64,000 nt of DNA from Xanthostigma xanthostigma. Lineage: Eukaryota; Arthropoda; Insecta; Raphidioptera; Raphidiidae. Under the pieces are notes generated by a model. The model searched no databases. It saw nothing but the letters and a program-made list of their open reading frames with translations, and was not told the DNA's origin. The DNA is taken from assembly GCA_963575645.1 (NCBI GenBank), contig OY754465.1:38962401-39026400 (forward strand), read 5' to 3'. A program made the translations under genes and the position numbers. The stretch's first letter is position 1. Every line of letters starts with the position of its first letter. Shown here piece after piece: positions 46,551-56,830 of this stretch.

Positions 46551-46967
46551 AGGTGGGGTTAATGTACCCTAAAGGAGCAGTATTGTGTCTTAGAAAGCGA
46601 TTAACAAACATCAACGTACCGATAGTCAATGAATATGCTATCTCGATATGTTGTGGTCATAATTATTGTATATTTGCTGATTGTAAAAAGAACGTAGTTT
46701 TTTTAAAAAAGTCCATTTTTATCAAAAATTGATAGAGAGCATGCATAAAACTTACAAATCAATATTATAATAAAATTTAAATTGCAAAAGTAGAGCGTGC
46801 AATACTAAACGGTTTATCTACAAAAAGCGACGTCACTCCATCGAAATTAATTGGCAACTGCCTAGTTTACTAATATCGAATGATTTTTTTGATAGAAACG
46901 TTAATGTTTTTATTTTTCACCTAGAATAGCAAGACCCCCGACGATACACAAAGGCAATAGGCCTATA
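46551..46967. other. Unassigned, edge of an inverted pair
   Basis: GACGTCACTCCATCGAA at 46830-46846 is mirrored at 47668-47684, enclosing the MITE at 46968. The match is too short to call an element. Confidence 0.35.
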
Positions 46968-47476
46968 CAGGTGATTTTTAAGTTGATTCTTTTTTTTTTA
47001 AAGCGCGTAGAAATCAAATAGACGAACAAATATTTTATGTACTTAACTTTTTTATCAAAACTCAAAAACAAGAGAGAGACAGCCGTTAAAAATTTAATTA
47101 CAGTTTTTTAATTTTATTTAATTAGTTCAATAGCCCGGTTAACACACAAGAAGAAATGATAGCACGAATAATGGAAATGCATCCCAAATAATTCTCGGAA
47201 GGCCCGTATCGCTACTCACAAGCATGACTACAATGCACGCATCTTTGTGTCCAACAAAACGGGGAATATTTCTGTGATTACTTGATAATGACATAACATA
47301 TTTCCATAGTGACATAACATATATTGCTAGGACCGACCTCAAAATTTGATAAATTTAATCAAACTTTGAAAGCCTGTTTCTTTTTCATTTTTGAGTTTTG
47401 GTAAAAAAGTTACTTGAAATATTTGTTCGTCTATTTGATTTCGACACGCTGTCAAATCAACTTAAAAATCATCCTG
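46968..47476. mobile_element. 509 bp TIR element, about 100 bp arms
   Basis: CAGGTGATTTTTAAGTTGAT then AAATCAAATAGACGAACAAA and TTTATCAAAACTCAAAAACA at the left is mirrored at 47380-47476 (TTGAGTTTTGGTAAAAAAGT, TTTGTTCGTCTATTTGATTT, CTTAAAAATCATCCTG). CAGG termini would fit a hAT or CACTA-like family, but no TSD is clear. The 67-codon minus ORF at 47139-47342 is in the spacer and meaningless. Confidence 0.75.
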
Positions 47477-47483
47477 AATAATT

Positions 47484-47530
47484 AATAAGAAAAATAGCAG
47501 GATTGTGGACAAAAAGTTAGATCTACTAAT
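47484..47530 (+). repeat. Solo end of the 29968-type MITE
   Basis: AATAAGAAAAATAGCAGGAT and TGTGGACAAAAAGTTAGAT match one arm of 29968-30060; the other arm is absent. Confidence 0.5.
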
Positions 47531-47954
47531 GTACGACGTTTCGTCTATAGATTTAAACTTTTTTAAGTACAATAAGAAAATTCAAAACAATAATTATCTC
47601 GATGAAAACGATATCTAATATATATCCTGAATAATAAGTTATACTTGTGATCTGACAAGAAAATTCGATGGAGTGACGTCAGATCACGTAAATTGACGTC
47701 ATATTTCAACATGCGTTTATGTAAGACTTATTTTTTTCTTTACGCTGAAAAAACATGACGTGTATATTCTCTAAATAATCCGTAAATTATTGTAAAGAGA
47801 GATCCACCTACAGTAGTGCTCAATTTTTGGTGCGACTTTTCAAAATAAAGTACTCTTAAGACTGAATTTCACATAATTCTTAAAAACAATTTTAAAGTTG
47901 TTCCACAAAGATAATTAATAGCACAACTGTATGAATAGAATATTCAAACCCACT
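47531..47954. other. Unassigned DNA
   Basis: TGACGTCA-like motifs at 47675-47700 occur twice within 25 bp (GACGTCAGATCACG, TTGACGTCATA). No gene. Confidence 0.35.
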
Positions 47955-48083
47955 TTTTAGTGTATTTGCCATAAGGCACTTACACTATTGGCGTCGGTCG
48001 GATGGCGGGACCTAGGGGTCGGACCAAAATTTCTCGACGTTTCATACCTTTCTAAGAAGTTTAGCACCATTTTTGGAAAAGTA
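47955..48083 (+). repeat. Family I repeat, copy 2
   Basis: TAGTGTATTTGCCATAAGGC, GGCGTCGGTCGGATGGCGGG, CCTAGGGGTCGGACCAAAAT run to CCATTTTTGGAAAA. This is the inverse of 40824-40960, ending where that copy joins the RTE tail. Confidence 0.65.
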
Positions 48084-48088
48084 TGTTT

Positions 48089-48107
48089 ATATATATATAT
48101 ATATATA
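48089..48107 (+). repeat. (TA)n microsatellite
   Basis: A pure alternating TA tract of 19 bp separates family I from family B. Confidence 0.9.
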
Positions 48108-48640
48108 GGTGCGGGCAATAACTTTCGAAGGAGTTAATTGATTTTAACGAAATTTGGACCACATGTTAAAATCCATCACCGCACGAAGCCTATTTAAAAT
48201 GGGCCCAATCGGGCCACTTTAAGGGTGGGATTTAGGGGTTGAAAAATATTTTTGGGCCCAAAAATACCGAAAAATTTTTCCGAATCGTTTCAAAATTGAA
48301 ATTTAACCCTTTAGTAATGATTAAAATGTGCTACCAAAATTTTATTAAAATCGGCCCGACAGGACCGGACTTATAAATTTTATGAAAACATTAATTTGTA
48401 GATATGGATTTACATAGTGCAGGGTGAATTTAATTTGGTAAATTGATAGTAATATTGAAATTAAGAAAAAAAATATTATTTTAAGGGATGTATTAAGTTA
48501 AAATTTTTATTTTGTTCAAAACCAAAAGGGTTAAGTTTACATAATAAAGCCACACTGCCAGTGTAAGCAAATACACTATATTGTCGGCAGGGTTTGGCAC
48601 TGCGACCCGAGTTTTTCTTTCATTTATTATTTTTCATAAA
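48108..48640 (+). repeat. Family B repeat, long copy
   Basis: GTGCGGGCAATAACTTTCGA opens it, then CACCGCACGAAGCCTATTTA, GGGCCCAATCGGGCCACTTT, AATCGGCCCGACAGGACCGG. The part after 48380 (TTAAGGGATGTATTAAGTTA, TATTGTCGGCAGGGTTTGGC) matches the older copy at 45.4 kb. The phrase style resembles a LINE 3' untranslated region; no ORF. Confidence 0.65.
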
Positions 48641-48989
48641 AGACAACTTTATGTGATTTAAAGTTTTTATCATCCACCAGTATTATTATTAATTTAACTT
48701 ACTTAATTAACTTTTACACAAGTTTCGTTGTATAATTGGAGCTGTAGAATATGCGGAGACATTATAAAAAATTGAAGTTTTTATAAAACTAAATAAGAAT
48801 AATTTAATAACCCTTAAATATAACATGTGCACACAATCGTAACACTTTTATGTCAAGTTGTCTGCTTTAAAAATTGCCTATACTTTAGAATATTTTACAC
48901 TTTCAGATTTATCGACTATTTTCATCATTAAAATTTCATGCTAAACTTAGTAGGTACATAATGTATTTTTTTATTATAGAGAAAATAAT
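48641..48989. other. Unassigned AT-rich DNA
   Basis: Nothing recognised. Confidence 0.4.
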
Positions 48990-49643
48990 TCCTGCCAATT
49001 GGGCGACGAGACCATTCCAACTTTAAAATGTTGACATTTGATATAGTATAATAAAGAAAATAAAATTTCTGATATCGCGTAAGATGACGAGGGTACTGAC
49101 TAGTATTCAGTATTATATGTGCTACTAGTTGCCATGGTTACCTTTATAGTATGTTCCACGTCGTTTAATAATTAATTAAACAAAGCATGCTTAACTAGTT
49201 TATTTCTGACAGATTTACGCACTAAAATAAAAGTTGATTATTTTTTATTTTCAAAATATTTCTGGAACTATAAAGTTAAGAAAAAAAAATTTTAATAAAC
49301 TTTCTTGAAATAATAAATAGAATAATAAGCCGTTATGAAAAGTATACCTTTATTATATAAAGAACACCGTTATAGCATATGTCTCTTCTTCGCATGCGCC
49401 GATTTCCCCTTAAAACAATAGAACTCTTCATATTTGCATACCAAACATCCTCCCAAAATTTGGTTTCAATCCGCCTATGCGTTTGACTTGTATCGTGTTC
49501 ACAGACTAACAAACTAATCAACTAACAGACGCACAGAGTTTTTCCAAAAATATGTTTTTTTGGATTCGGAAGATCTCAAAACGAAAGATATTGTAAAATT
49601 TTTAAAAAGTGATTTTTGACCTAAACTACTACCATTCCCCAGT
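48990..49643 (+). repeat. Family A repeat, copy 6
   Basis: The best preserved 5' end: CCAATTGGGCGACGAGACCA, TTCCAACTTTAAAATGTTGA. The internal GGGTACTGACTAGTATTCAG and CTTCGCATGCGCCGATTTCC are present. The 3' end stops at CTACTACCATTCCCCAGTTA, losing the last GGTTGGAATGGT. Confidence 0.85.
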
Positions 49644-50261
49644 TAGATTATAAGAACTAATATTATACTAATATAAAAAAAAAAAACTATCTATAGTTAA
49701 GTTTTACTCCATCGCACATTTTTATTTAATTTAAAAAATAACTAAAACTTGGACATATCTAAAGTAAAAATTCTGATTTCTGAATCAAAAGTTTAAGCTT
49801 CTTGTAAATAAATTAATAAATTAATTCGACTGCAGAAATAAGACACACTGTATATATTACTTCGTGCATTGTAATGATATTCAAATTTCCAAACAAATAG
49901 GTTTTATGGATAACAATAAAATTTAATACGTGCTTTATGCACGATGCTCATGTACAGTAAATCTTTAAATTTGTCTGAAATTTTAAACAAAAAATGCAAT
50001 TTGATGTTTTATTTGCCGATAAGTATACGTCACATTTTGGACATAAAATTCTTACAACCAAGTCGCCGCACAGATGAAATATTTTATGAGGTCTTATAAA
50101 ACCAATATGAAAACAAAAATTTTGAGCGCTGAAGATGTGATTATATTTGACAAAATGTCAGCTAATAAATGCGAAATTCGCTCTAGTAATTGCGTAATAC
50201 CGTTTTCAACTAAATTTTTACAAAAATGAAAATATATGCTATATTTTCTTTGAAGGTGATG
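49644..50261. other. Unassigned AT-rich DNA
   Basis: A12 run at 49676-49687; otherwise nothing repeated or coding. Confidence 0.4.
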
Positions 50262-50780
50262 CAGGGTTGCCAGACGTACGAAAAATCTCGTACCATTACG
50301 AGATTTACAGTTTTTGTACGAGATACAAGAATAACAAAATTCTTGTACAATTTTGTACGAGATTTTAACAATGATGACTGCCTTCGCTAGGTATCAGCCA
50401 AAAAGTGTAAGAATTTGCATATTTACCTACTTCAGACACCACAAAACCATCGACTGGGCGCATCACTAAATGCACTACCTCATCACTATATGAAACTAGA
50501 CAGCTTGAGTGGGGAATCCCCGTTTAATGTATTTATTTATTGTTGTCCTTATTACACTAATGTTAATCACTATCAGTTCTAATTGTTTCATTTGACTTGA
50601 CAGCTAAAAGCGCAAAGAATATGACTACTCAAAGTTAAATAGTACAGTAAATAGCATAAATTATAAATTTTATTCGATATACCTACTTTAAATTTATACT
50701 TGTAGGAGATTAACTGTTAAAAGTACGAGATATTTAGTAACGCTGGTACGAGAAAAAAAATCCGTCATCTGGCGACCCTG
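50262..50780. mobile_element. hAT-like element, 519 bp, 7 of 8 bp TSD
   Basis: CAGGGTTGCCAGACGTACGA at the left and GGCGACCCTG preceded by TACGAGAAAAAAAATCCGTC at the right are inverted (CAGGGTYGCCAGA). Flanks AGGTGATG (50254-50261) and AGGTGATA (50781-50788) are a hAT-length duplication. Subterminal TACGAGAT occurs repeatedly at the left (50288-50365). No transposase remains. Confidence 0.85.
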
Positions 50781-50809
50781 AGGTGATATCTACTAGTCTC
50801 ACCGAAAAA

Positions 50810-51437
50810 AATTCTAGCCAATAGGGCGACGGGATCATTCCAACTTCAAAAATATTAACATTTGATATACTTAGTATAATAAAGAAATCGTATGTGAAGA
50901 CGCAGGTAACAGCTAGTATTAAATATTATGATATTTGCTATTCATTGGTATGGTTACCTACATATATGTTCCACGTCATGTAAAAATTAATCAAAGTATG
51001 TTTAACTAATTTCTTTCTGACAGATCTACAAAACAAAGGAAGAGGTGGTATTTTTTTTATTTTCAAAATATTTCCGAAACTATAAAGTTTCCAAAAAATT
51101 TTTTTAATAAAACTTTCGTGAAAAAATAAATAGAAAAATATAAACCGTTATCTAAAGTATACCATTATTAGGTATATAAAAAAAACAACGTTATAGCATA
51201 TAGCTCTTTTGCGCATGTGCCGATTTCTCCAAAAAACAATAGGACTCTTCATATTTCCATATCATTTGCTCAAAATTTGGTTTCAATCCGTTCGTATGAC
51301 CTGTATCGTGTTCACAGACAAACAGACGCACAGAGTTTTTTGGATTCAGGGGACATAAAAACGAAAAAATATTGTAAAATTTTGACCTTATTAGTACCAT
51401 TCAACATTTATGAGTTTATGAATTGAAATGATAAAAT
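50810..51437 (+). repeat. Family A repeat, copy 7
   Basis: CTAGCCAATAGGGCGACGGG, GCAGGTAACAGCTAGTATTA, TTTGCGCATGTGCCGATTTC and a decayed 3' end. It starts 29 bp after the hAT element ends. ORFs at 51191-51400 (minus) and 51217-51426 are the usual frames of this repeat. Confidence 0.8.
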
Positions 51438-52024
51438 ATTGGCGAGTGCGACTTATTATGTGTACACGTATTTATGTTGGCCCTGAGTGACACAAAACAG
51501 TTTATTTTGTAAGCATTAAAAGCAAATCATTGAATACAGTCTGTAATTTGCATATAAATGGAAACAAGTCTATATGGAGGTACCCGGCACGGTTTCGGTA
51601 AATGTTGAACAAACATACAAATATTTTAGAAATGCATCTGGATTTTATTTTTACGTCAGAATGTGCTATATTTATAGATATTATCATATTATCGACCATT
51701 TCCGTGATAGTATGAAATGCAACCGAAAACTCCACAATACACGAAATATCATAAAACCTACAACAAAATATATCCGGTTATACTATTTACTTTAAACTTT
51801 AAAGGATACATCTCGCTAATGACGGCTGTTTAAATTCCAGCTGAATAACTCACACCAGTATTTCCAGACAATTTCTTTCAGAAGGAAACCTTGAAATATT
51901 TCGCAAAAACTCGGGGAATCCGTACGTTAAGCTAAACTGAAATACATTTTTACTAGATTTGTAACTACATTGAAATAAAACTAAAATTAAAATAGAAAAC
52001 TAAATAAATAACCAATAAAACTAC
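51438..52024. other. Unassigned, mirrored ORFs
   Basis: ORFs of 73 (plus) and 77 (minus) codons overlap at 51502-51795 on opposite strands. Neither shows a domain. Confidence 0.35.
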
Positions 52025-53012
52025 AAAACCGGTCAAGTGCGAGTCGGACTCGCACATGAAGGATTCCGTACCATCGTACAAGATAACACTATATACTTTT
52101 TACACACATAACCAATAGGCTATGTGCAAGGAGGCAGAGTTACAAATTTTTCGATGCGCGCGTTTGTGGTGAGCACTAGAGGAAACTTCAATCTCAAATT
52201 TTCCGTATGTCAGTGAGCAATGTTTATTAAAAGTGAAAATAGTTAGAATTTTATGAAGTTTTATAATTACAAAGAAAACGTGGGCTAAACTAAGCGATCT
52301 GGAAATGCTTGATGTGTTCCGGGCTGTTGCGCTGATGGCGAATAAGTAAAATAAAGACCATTGGCGCCATAATTTTACGTTCCGCTGTCAGTGTAAACAA
52401 AATTATTTTTTATATATTGTACGTCACAATTGATAAAAAAATAATTCTCACATACCTTTTACGTTATGCTATTTATATAATGGTTTACAATCTGAATTTT
52501 ATGGTACCTATATAAAATTAACATCAGTTTTTCTTATTACATTTTTTTTGACACATCATGGCCAACTAAAGCTTTTGACTTATCACCATAGAAATATGTC
52601 GCGATTTCCATAAAAAGTGAGTTCAATAATATTCTCTATTACCCACTACCGGCGCTAGTAGGCTTCGTGCACACAGCCTATACCAGCTGAATCGGAATTT
52701 TTTTTAATTGAAAGGCGGGATTTTGTAATTCGCCATCTTTTTTTTTCAATTTGGTATATTATTATAGAACTGAGCACGCATGCTCAATATCAGTTTATAA
52801 TCGGTGAGTTTTTTTCTAATTTGTATGGCGGCCATTTTGAAATTCGCGATCTTGGTTTTTTATTATTTGTTACAGCAGAAATACACACTCTGTGAAAATT
52901 TCAACTCTACCTATTATGGTTCATGAGATACAGCCCGCTGTCAGACAGACGGACAGCGAAGGCTTAGTAATAGGATTCCGTTAGGCACCCTTCGGGTACG
53001 GAACCCTTAAAA
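52025..53012 (+). mobile_element. Insect repeat with GGTACGGAACCCT terminus
   Basis: It opens AAAACCGGTCAAGTGCGAGT, CGGACTCGCACATGAAGGAT, TCCGTACCAT. It closes CTGTGAAAATTTCAACTCTA, TTCATGAGATACAGCCCGCT, GACAGACGGACAGCGAAGGC, TTAGTAATAGGATTCCGT, CCTTCGGGTACGGAACCCTT. I recognise this as a repeat very common in lepidopteran genomes. Its ends (TTCCGTACC, GGTACGGAA) are inverted. Not coding. Confidence 0.8.
52115..52673. mobile_element. Possible nested element inside the 52-53 kb repeat
   Basis: AATAGGCTATGTGCAAGGAG at the left and CTTCGTGCACACAGCCTATA at the right are inverted over about 20 bp. The sequence between is absent from the consensus of the host repeat as I remember it. A GC-rich spot (52300-52340) is inside. 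The call depends on the short TIR. Confidence 0.45.
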
Positions 53013-53034
53013 TTAACGAACAAATATTAAACAC

Positions 53035-53557
53035 AAAAACTCTGCGCGGTTGTTTTTCTGTGAGCACGATACAGGTCAAACGGAAGAATGGATTGAAACC
53101 AAATTTTGGGAGGATGTTTGGTATGCAAATATGAAGAGTTCTGTTGTTTTTGGGGGAAATCGGCGCATGTGCAGAAGAGATATATATCATAACGGTGTTT
53201 TTTATATAATGGTATACTTTTCATAGCGGCTTATTATTCTATTTATTTTTTCAAAACTGTTTCGTAAAAAATTTTTTTATTTATACTTTATAGTTTCGGA
53301 AATATTTTGAAAAATAAATCAACTGTTTTCTTGTTTTGTAGAAATAAACTAGTTAAGCATGCTTTGATTAATTTTCACATGATTTGGAACATATTATGTA
53401 GGTAACCATGGCAACGAATAGCAAATATCATATTGAGTACTAGTCATTACCCACGTCTCCTCACGCGGTATCAGAAATTTTATTTTCTTTATTTAACTAT
53501 ATCAATTGTCAACATTTTAAAGCTGAAATGGTCCCGTCACCCAATTGGCTAGAATCT
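53035..53557 (-). repeat. Family A repeat, copy 8 (the only minus copy)
   Basis: The inverse of the family: GGTCAAACGGAAGAATGGAT, AATCGGCGCATGTGCAGAAG, GAGTACTAGTCATTACCCAC, ATGGTCCCGTCACCCAATTG. It lacks the 3' terminal hairpin and abuts the preceding repeat 23 bp away. Minus ORFs at 52981-53224 are its usual frames. Confidence 0.8.
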
Positions 53558-54499
53558 TTTACTGTAGAATAATGGCACAACTTAATGGAGAATTTAGGTT
53601 TTCGTCAGTTCCTAAGAATAGTAGTGCCTATCTTTGGTTTCAAAATAATGTATAAATTGTACCAAAATATTTTGGTGATTTTCATAAAAAAGTCTAGAAA
53701 ATTATAAGTTTTAAGTAGGGGTATTTTGAGTAGAGATATGATCGCATGTATTATAAGTAAAAATATTATGAGTGAACCTTATTTTAAGTGGAGTATTTGA
53801 ATTGGTATAGATATCATTTAGTTAAATTGACACTAAAATGTCTTTAGAGTAGATTGTGATTCTTGAATTTTGTGTGAAATTTAAAGTAAAACCTCCCTCA
53901 ATTATGCAATTTTAAACATCAGTATTGCTTCATAATTGACCCCATACCACGGAAGTTTTCGTTTAAAACCATCATTTAATATGGGTAATTTCAAACAACA
54001 ATTAATATTAATAATAATAATAATATATTTATTGATCTCAAAATGAACGGGGTAGTAAATGCTGTTTTTTAACAATTCCCGCTAATTCCAGGAACTCGCA
54101 AACCATTGTTGGGAATCACTGACTTATTCAGTGATAAATAATCACAACGATACAAATTTGTAATTTGTTTAATTTTGGAAAATTGTTTTTAATATTTGAA
54201 ATTCCATTAGCTCCTAGACTGCACTGAAAATAAAAACGTTGTTTCAATAAAAACAGAAAAGAAATAACGCTGAGTAATGTAATTAATTTAAAAATAAACA
54301 CTAGAGATATTAGTTCAGAGCTCTGTATTTTAACCCTCTCACATTCGAATCGTCATATGTAGGTACAATTAAAACTAAAATATAAATGCTGCAATAACGC
54401 AGCGAAACGTCATACAACGATCGCAAAGAGGTGTTATTATTATTATTACCATCACCTGTCCATTTTCCTGTGACATTTACAATTATCTAAAATATAAAG
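53558..54499. other. Unassigned AT-rich DNA
   Basis: (ATA)n-like run at 54008-54026 and another ATT run at 54435-54446. No gene. Confidence 0.4.
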
Positions 54500-54512
54500 T
54501 ATATCTGTAATT

Positions 54513-54805
54513 CAAATCTTTGATTAACGTCTGATTAGAACTCTTCAATAAATAAAATTATAGACCAATTTTTCAATAATGACTACTTAATAAAAAATTG
54601 TTTGTTATTATTTTTTCATTATTTTGAAAATCATAATCAATTTTGAAAAATTCTATAAAAAGCGAATTATATTTAATTATTAATTATTTTTATATTTTTA
54701 GATCAATTCTGAAGAAGGTCCAAATCCGGATTGAAACGTTAATGTATTAATTTTATATTGTTTGTTAATATATTGTCTGAAAAATTGGTCGATAATTTTA
54801 TTTAT
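54513..54805 (+). mobile_element. Family H retroposon with 13 bp TSD and inverted tail
   Basis: TATATCTGTAATT flanks it exactly (54500-54512, 54806-54818). The left end is the inverse of the family's 3' terminus (CAAATCTTTGATTAACGTCT, GATTAGAACTCTTCAATAAA, TTTATTGGTC-like). The right part reads forward (TTCTGAAGAAGGTCCAAATC, CGGATTGAAACGTTAATGTA, TCTGAAAAATTGGTCGATAA) and lacks the final 35 bp. The result is a foldback of about 29 bp arms. Fits a Penelope-like or other TPRT element; no coding part. Confidence 0.75.
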
Positions 54806-54898
54806 TATATCTGTAATTATTTTTTGCAATGTTTTCGAGTTTTTAAAACAGGACAGCGCGCTACTCGAACCATTCAGTTTTTCTTAACCATAACAATA

Positions 54899-55241
54899 TA
54901 ATTGAAGAAGATTTATTTGGTTGAGGAACAATAGAAATATTAAGCTCTACCAAAGTCTCAGTACAATATTTATGTTCACATTGGACAGAACAAAAAAAAA
55001 AACAGTTTTACGATATTTTTATTAATTAAAAATGTTGTTTAAATTCATAATTTTAAATGATCATGTATACTACAATAATCTGCACAATTTACCATCTCAA
55101 CTTGCATTGAGGCCCTGAGGATGAATATATAATTTTCGAAACGTTGGCCACAAGCGATACTTTGGTAAAGCTTATTTCTATTGTTTCCCCAACCAAATAA
55201 ATCTCCTTCAATACATATTTTGGAACAAAACTTCTACTAAT
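54899..55241. mobile_element. Retroposon-like foldback with 10 bp TSD
   Basis: CATAACAATA flanks it (54889-54898, 55242-55251). GAAGAAGATTTATTTGGTTG, AGGAACAATAGAAATATTAA, GCTCTACCAAAGT at the left is mirrored at 55157-55216. Near the right end is CCCTGAGGATGAATATATAA then TTTTCGAAACGTTGGCCACA. This is the same CTGARGATG...CGAAACGTT layout as families E and H, though the sequence is otherwise unrelated. Confidence 0.7.
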
Positions 55242-55267
55242 CATAACAATAATTTACGATTTGGTGT

Positions 55268-55385
55268 ACCTAGGAGAGCAATATGACAGATTTTGAAATC
55301 CCCTTCTATAATGTAGGTGCACGTCTACTACTTCCGAAAAAAAAACATTATTTGAGTAATAAATTAAATTTAACGCAAATTATTT
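55268..55385 (+). repeat. Family D dispersed repeat, copy 2
   Basis: ATATGACAGATTTTGAAATC, TACTTCCGAAAAAAAAACAT, TATTTGAGTAATAAATTAAA match 18246-18350 with similar spacing. Confidence 0.55.
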
Positions 55386-56830
55386 GCCTACCTTATCCTA
55401 ATGTCCCAAAATTCCTTCATTCGCCCATTGCTATTAATTCAGTGGAAGTTTAAAAATCTAGAAAATAACGGGAAGTGTGATAGATGGAAAATAGTAATGG
55501 TGCGAATGGCATCAGATATGAAATAAAGTCGATAAACGGACGTTCAACTCATTATTATTATTATTATTAAATCAGAAAAAAAATTCAATTTCATTTGACT
55601 GTTTATGTGTAGGTGCTCTAACGACAACGTTCTTTAAAAGGTTAAATGAAAGAAAATTAAATTAAGGCGACTATATAAAGTAAATACTAAAGATCTCTCT
55701 ATAGATAGATATTTTGAGTTGTGAACATTGCTACAGTCCCCGAAGTAACATTTTATTTCACGCCATAGGTAAAAGCCACTCAAACCGTTCCATATTTGTA
55801 AAACTCACCTTCCTTTTCACTATTAAGAAAAGAAAGTCTAGAAGAAAATGAGCTGCATTTAACAAATTGAGTTTTCGTTAAATGGAAAATTCATTTTCAC
55901 AACAAAAATCAAAACGATTTTTTAAAAATATTTTTTGATAATGACTCGTTGTTGAACTAACAAAAACTTCTAATATCTTTATCGATACCAATCAATTTGA
56001 GAAATGATGTCACCTCTTAAAAACCTATTTCTTTCTCAGCAGCATAGGCTCATATAATATTACGCTATGAAGAGTGACCGAAAATAGGCGCATGTAGACT
56101 AACACACTTTCGTATGTTACTGGAGCATGCGCCAAGAGTCTGCAGAGTCGCAGAGGTATTCGCGCGTTCTAGAACAGGGGAGGAAAAAATGTGTGTGTAA
56201 GTCCAAAAATCTTGTTTTGTTCGACATTAAAATCAATCGGTGCAACAAACAAAAACGTGCGTAAGGCTCTCGCGCACTATAAGTGAAACTTCTTGGGTTC
56301 TAGCATTTGATGACGATTTTATTATTTCAAGATTAGAAAATGGTTATGTGGAATTTGTTACCATCACTAGAGAAAATGCTACGTATACACACAGTACGTA
56401 CTGCGCATGCGTGTAAAGCGGGTATGACGCTTTAATTGAGAGAGTAAAAACGATTATTCCAATCTTTCTTCTCGACTGCCGATTGAAGTCGGAGAAGGGG
56501 AAACGTAACACTTTTCGTCTGATCCAGGTCCATTTCCCCTACCGCGCCTAAAGAGCTTTACCTGAGGTTAAAATAAAACATGTAAACAATACATAAATTG
56601 TTGGGTATGTAGTTTTTTATGTATATACTGTATAGTGTAGAGATAAAGATAAATAAAATGTAAATTCGCTCTAGGGATCTTTAAAATTACAAACTAATTT
56701 AGGATTTTACATATTTGTGTATAGTCGTTTGAACAAAAAAATAAGTTTTGTCAAATGATCGATGTTTTCAACGTTGAGCTGACAAAATTGACACATAAAT
56801 TAACTGCGTAATGAATATAGTTCCATTTTT
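55386..56830. other. Unassigned, with a GC-richer block
   Basis: (ATT)n run at 55551-55568. 56060-56545 is GC-richer (GAGCATGCGCCAAGAGTCTG, CGTACTGCGCATGCGTGTAA, GATTGAAGTCGGAGAAGGGG), unlike its surroundings, with no ORF and no inverted ends that I can find. An untranslated or regulatory region or an unknown MITE is possible. Confidence 0.35.

Noticed and set aside
43403-51400. Several minus ORFs with similar peptides (FVCEHDT-like) as a gene family
   Set aside because: They are the same frame through different copies of repeat family A, with different stops in each copy.
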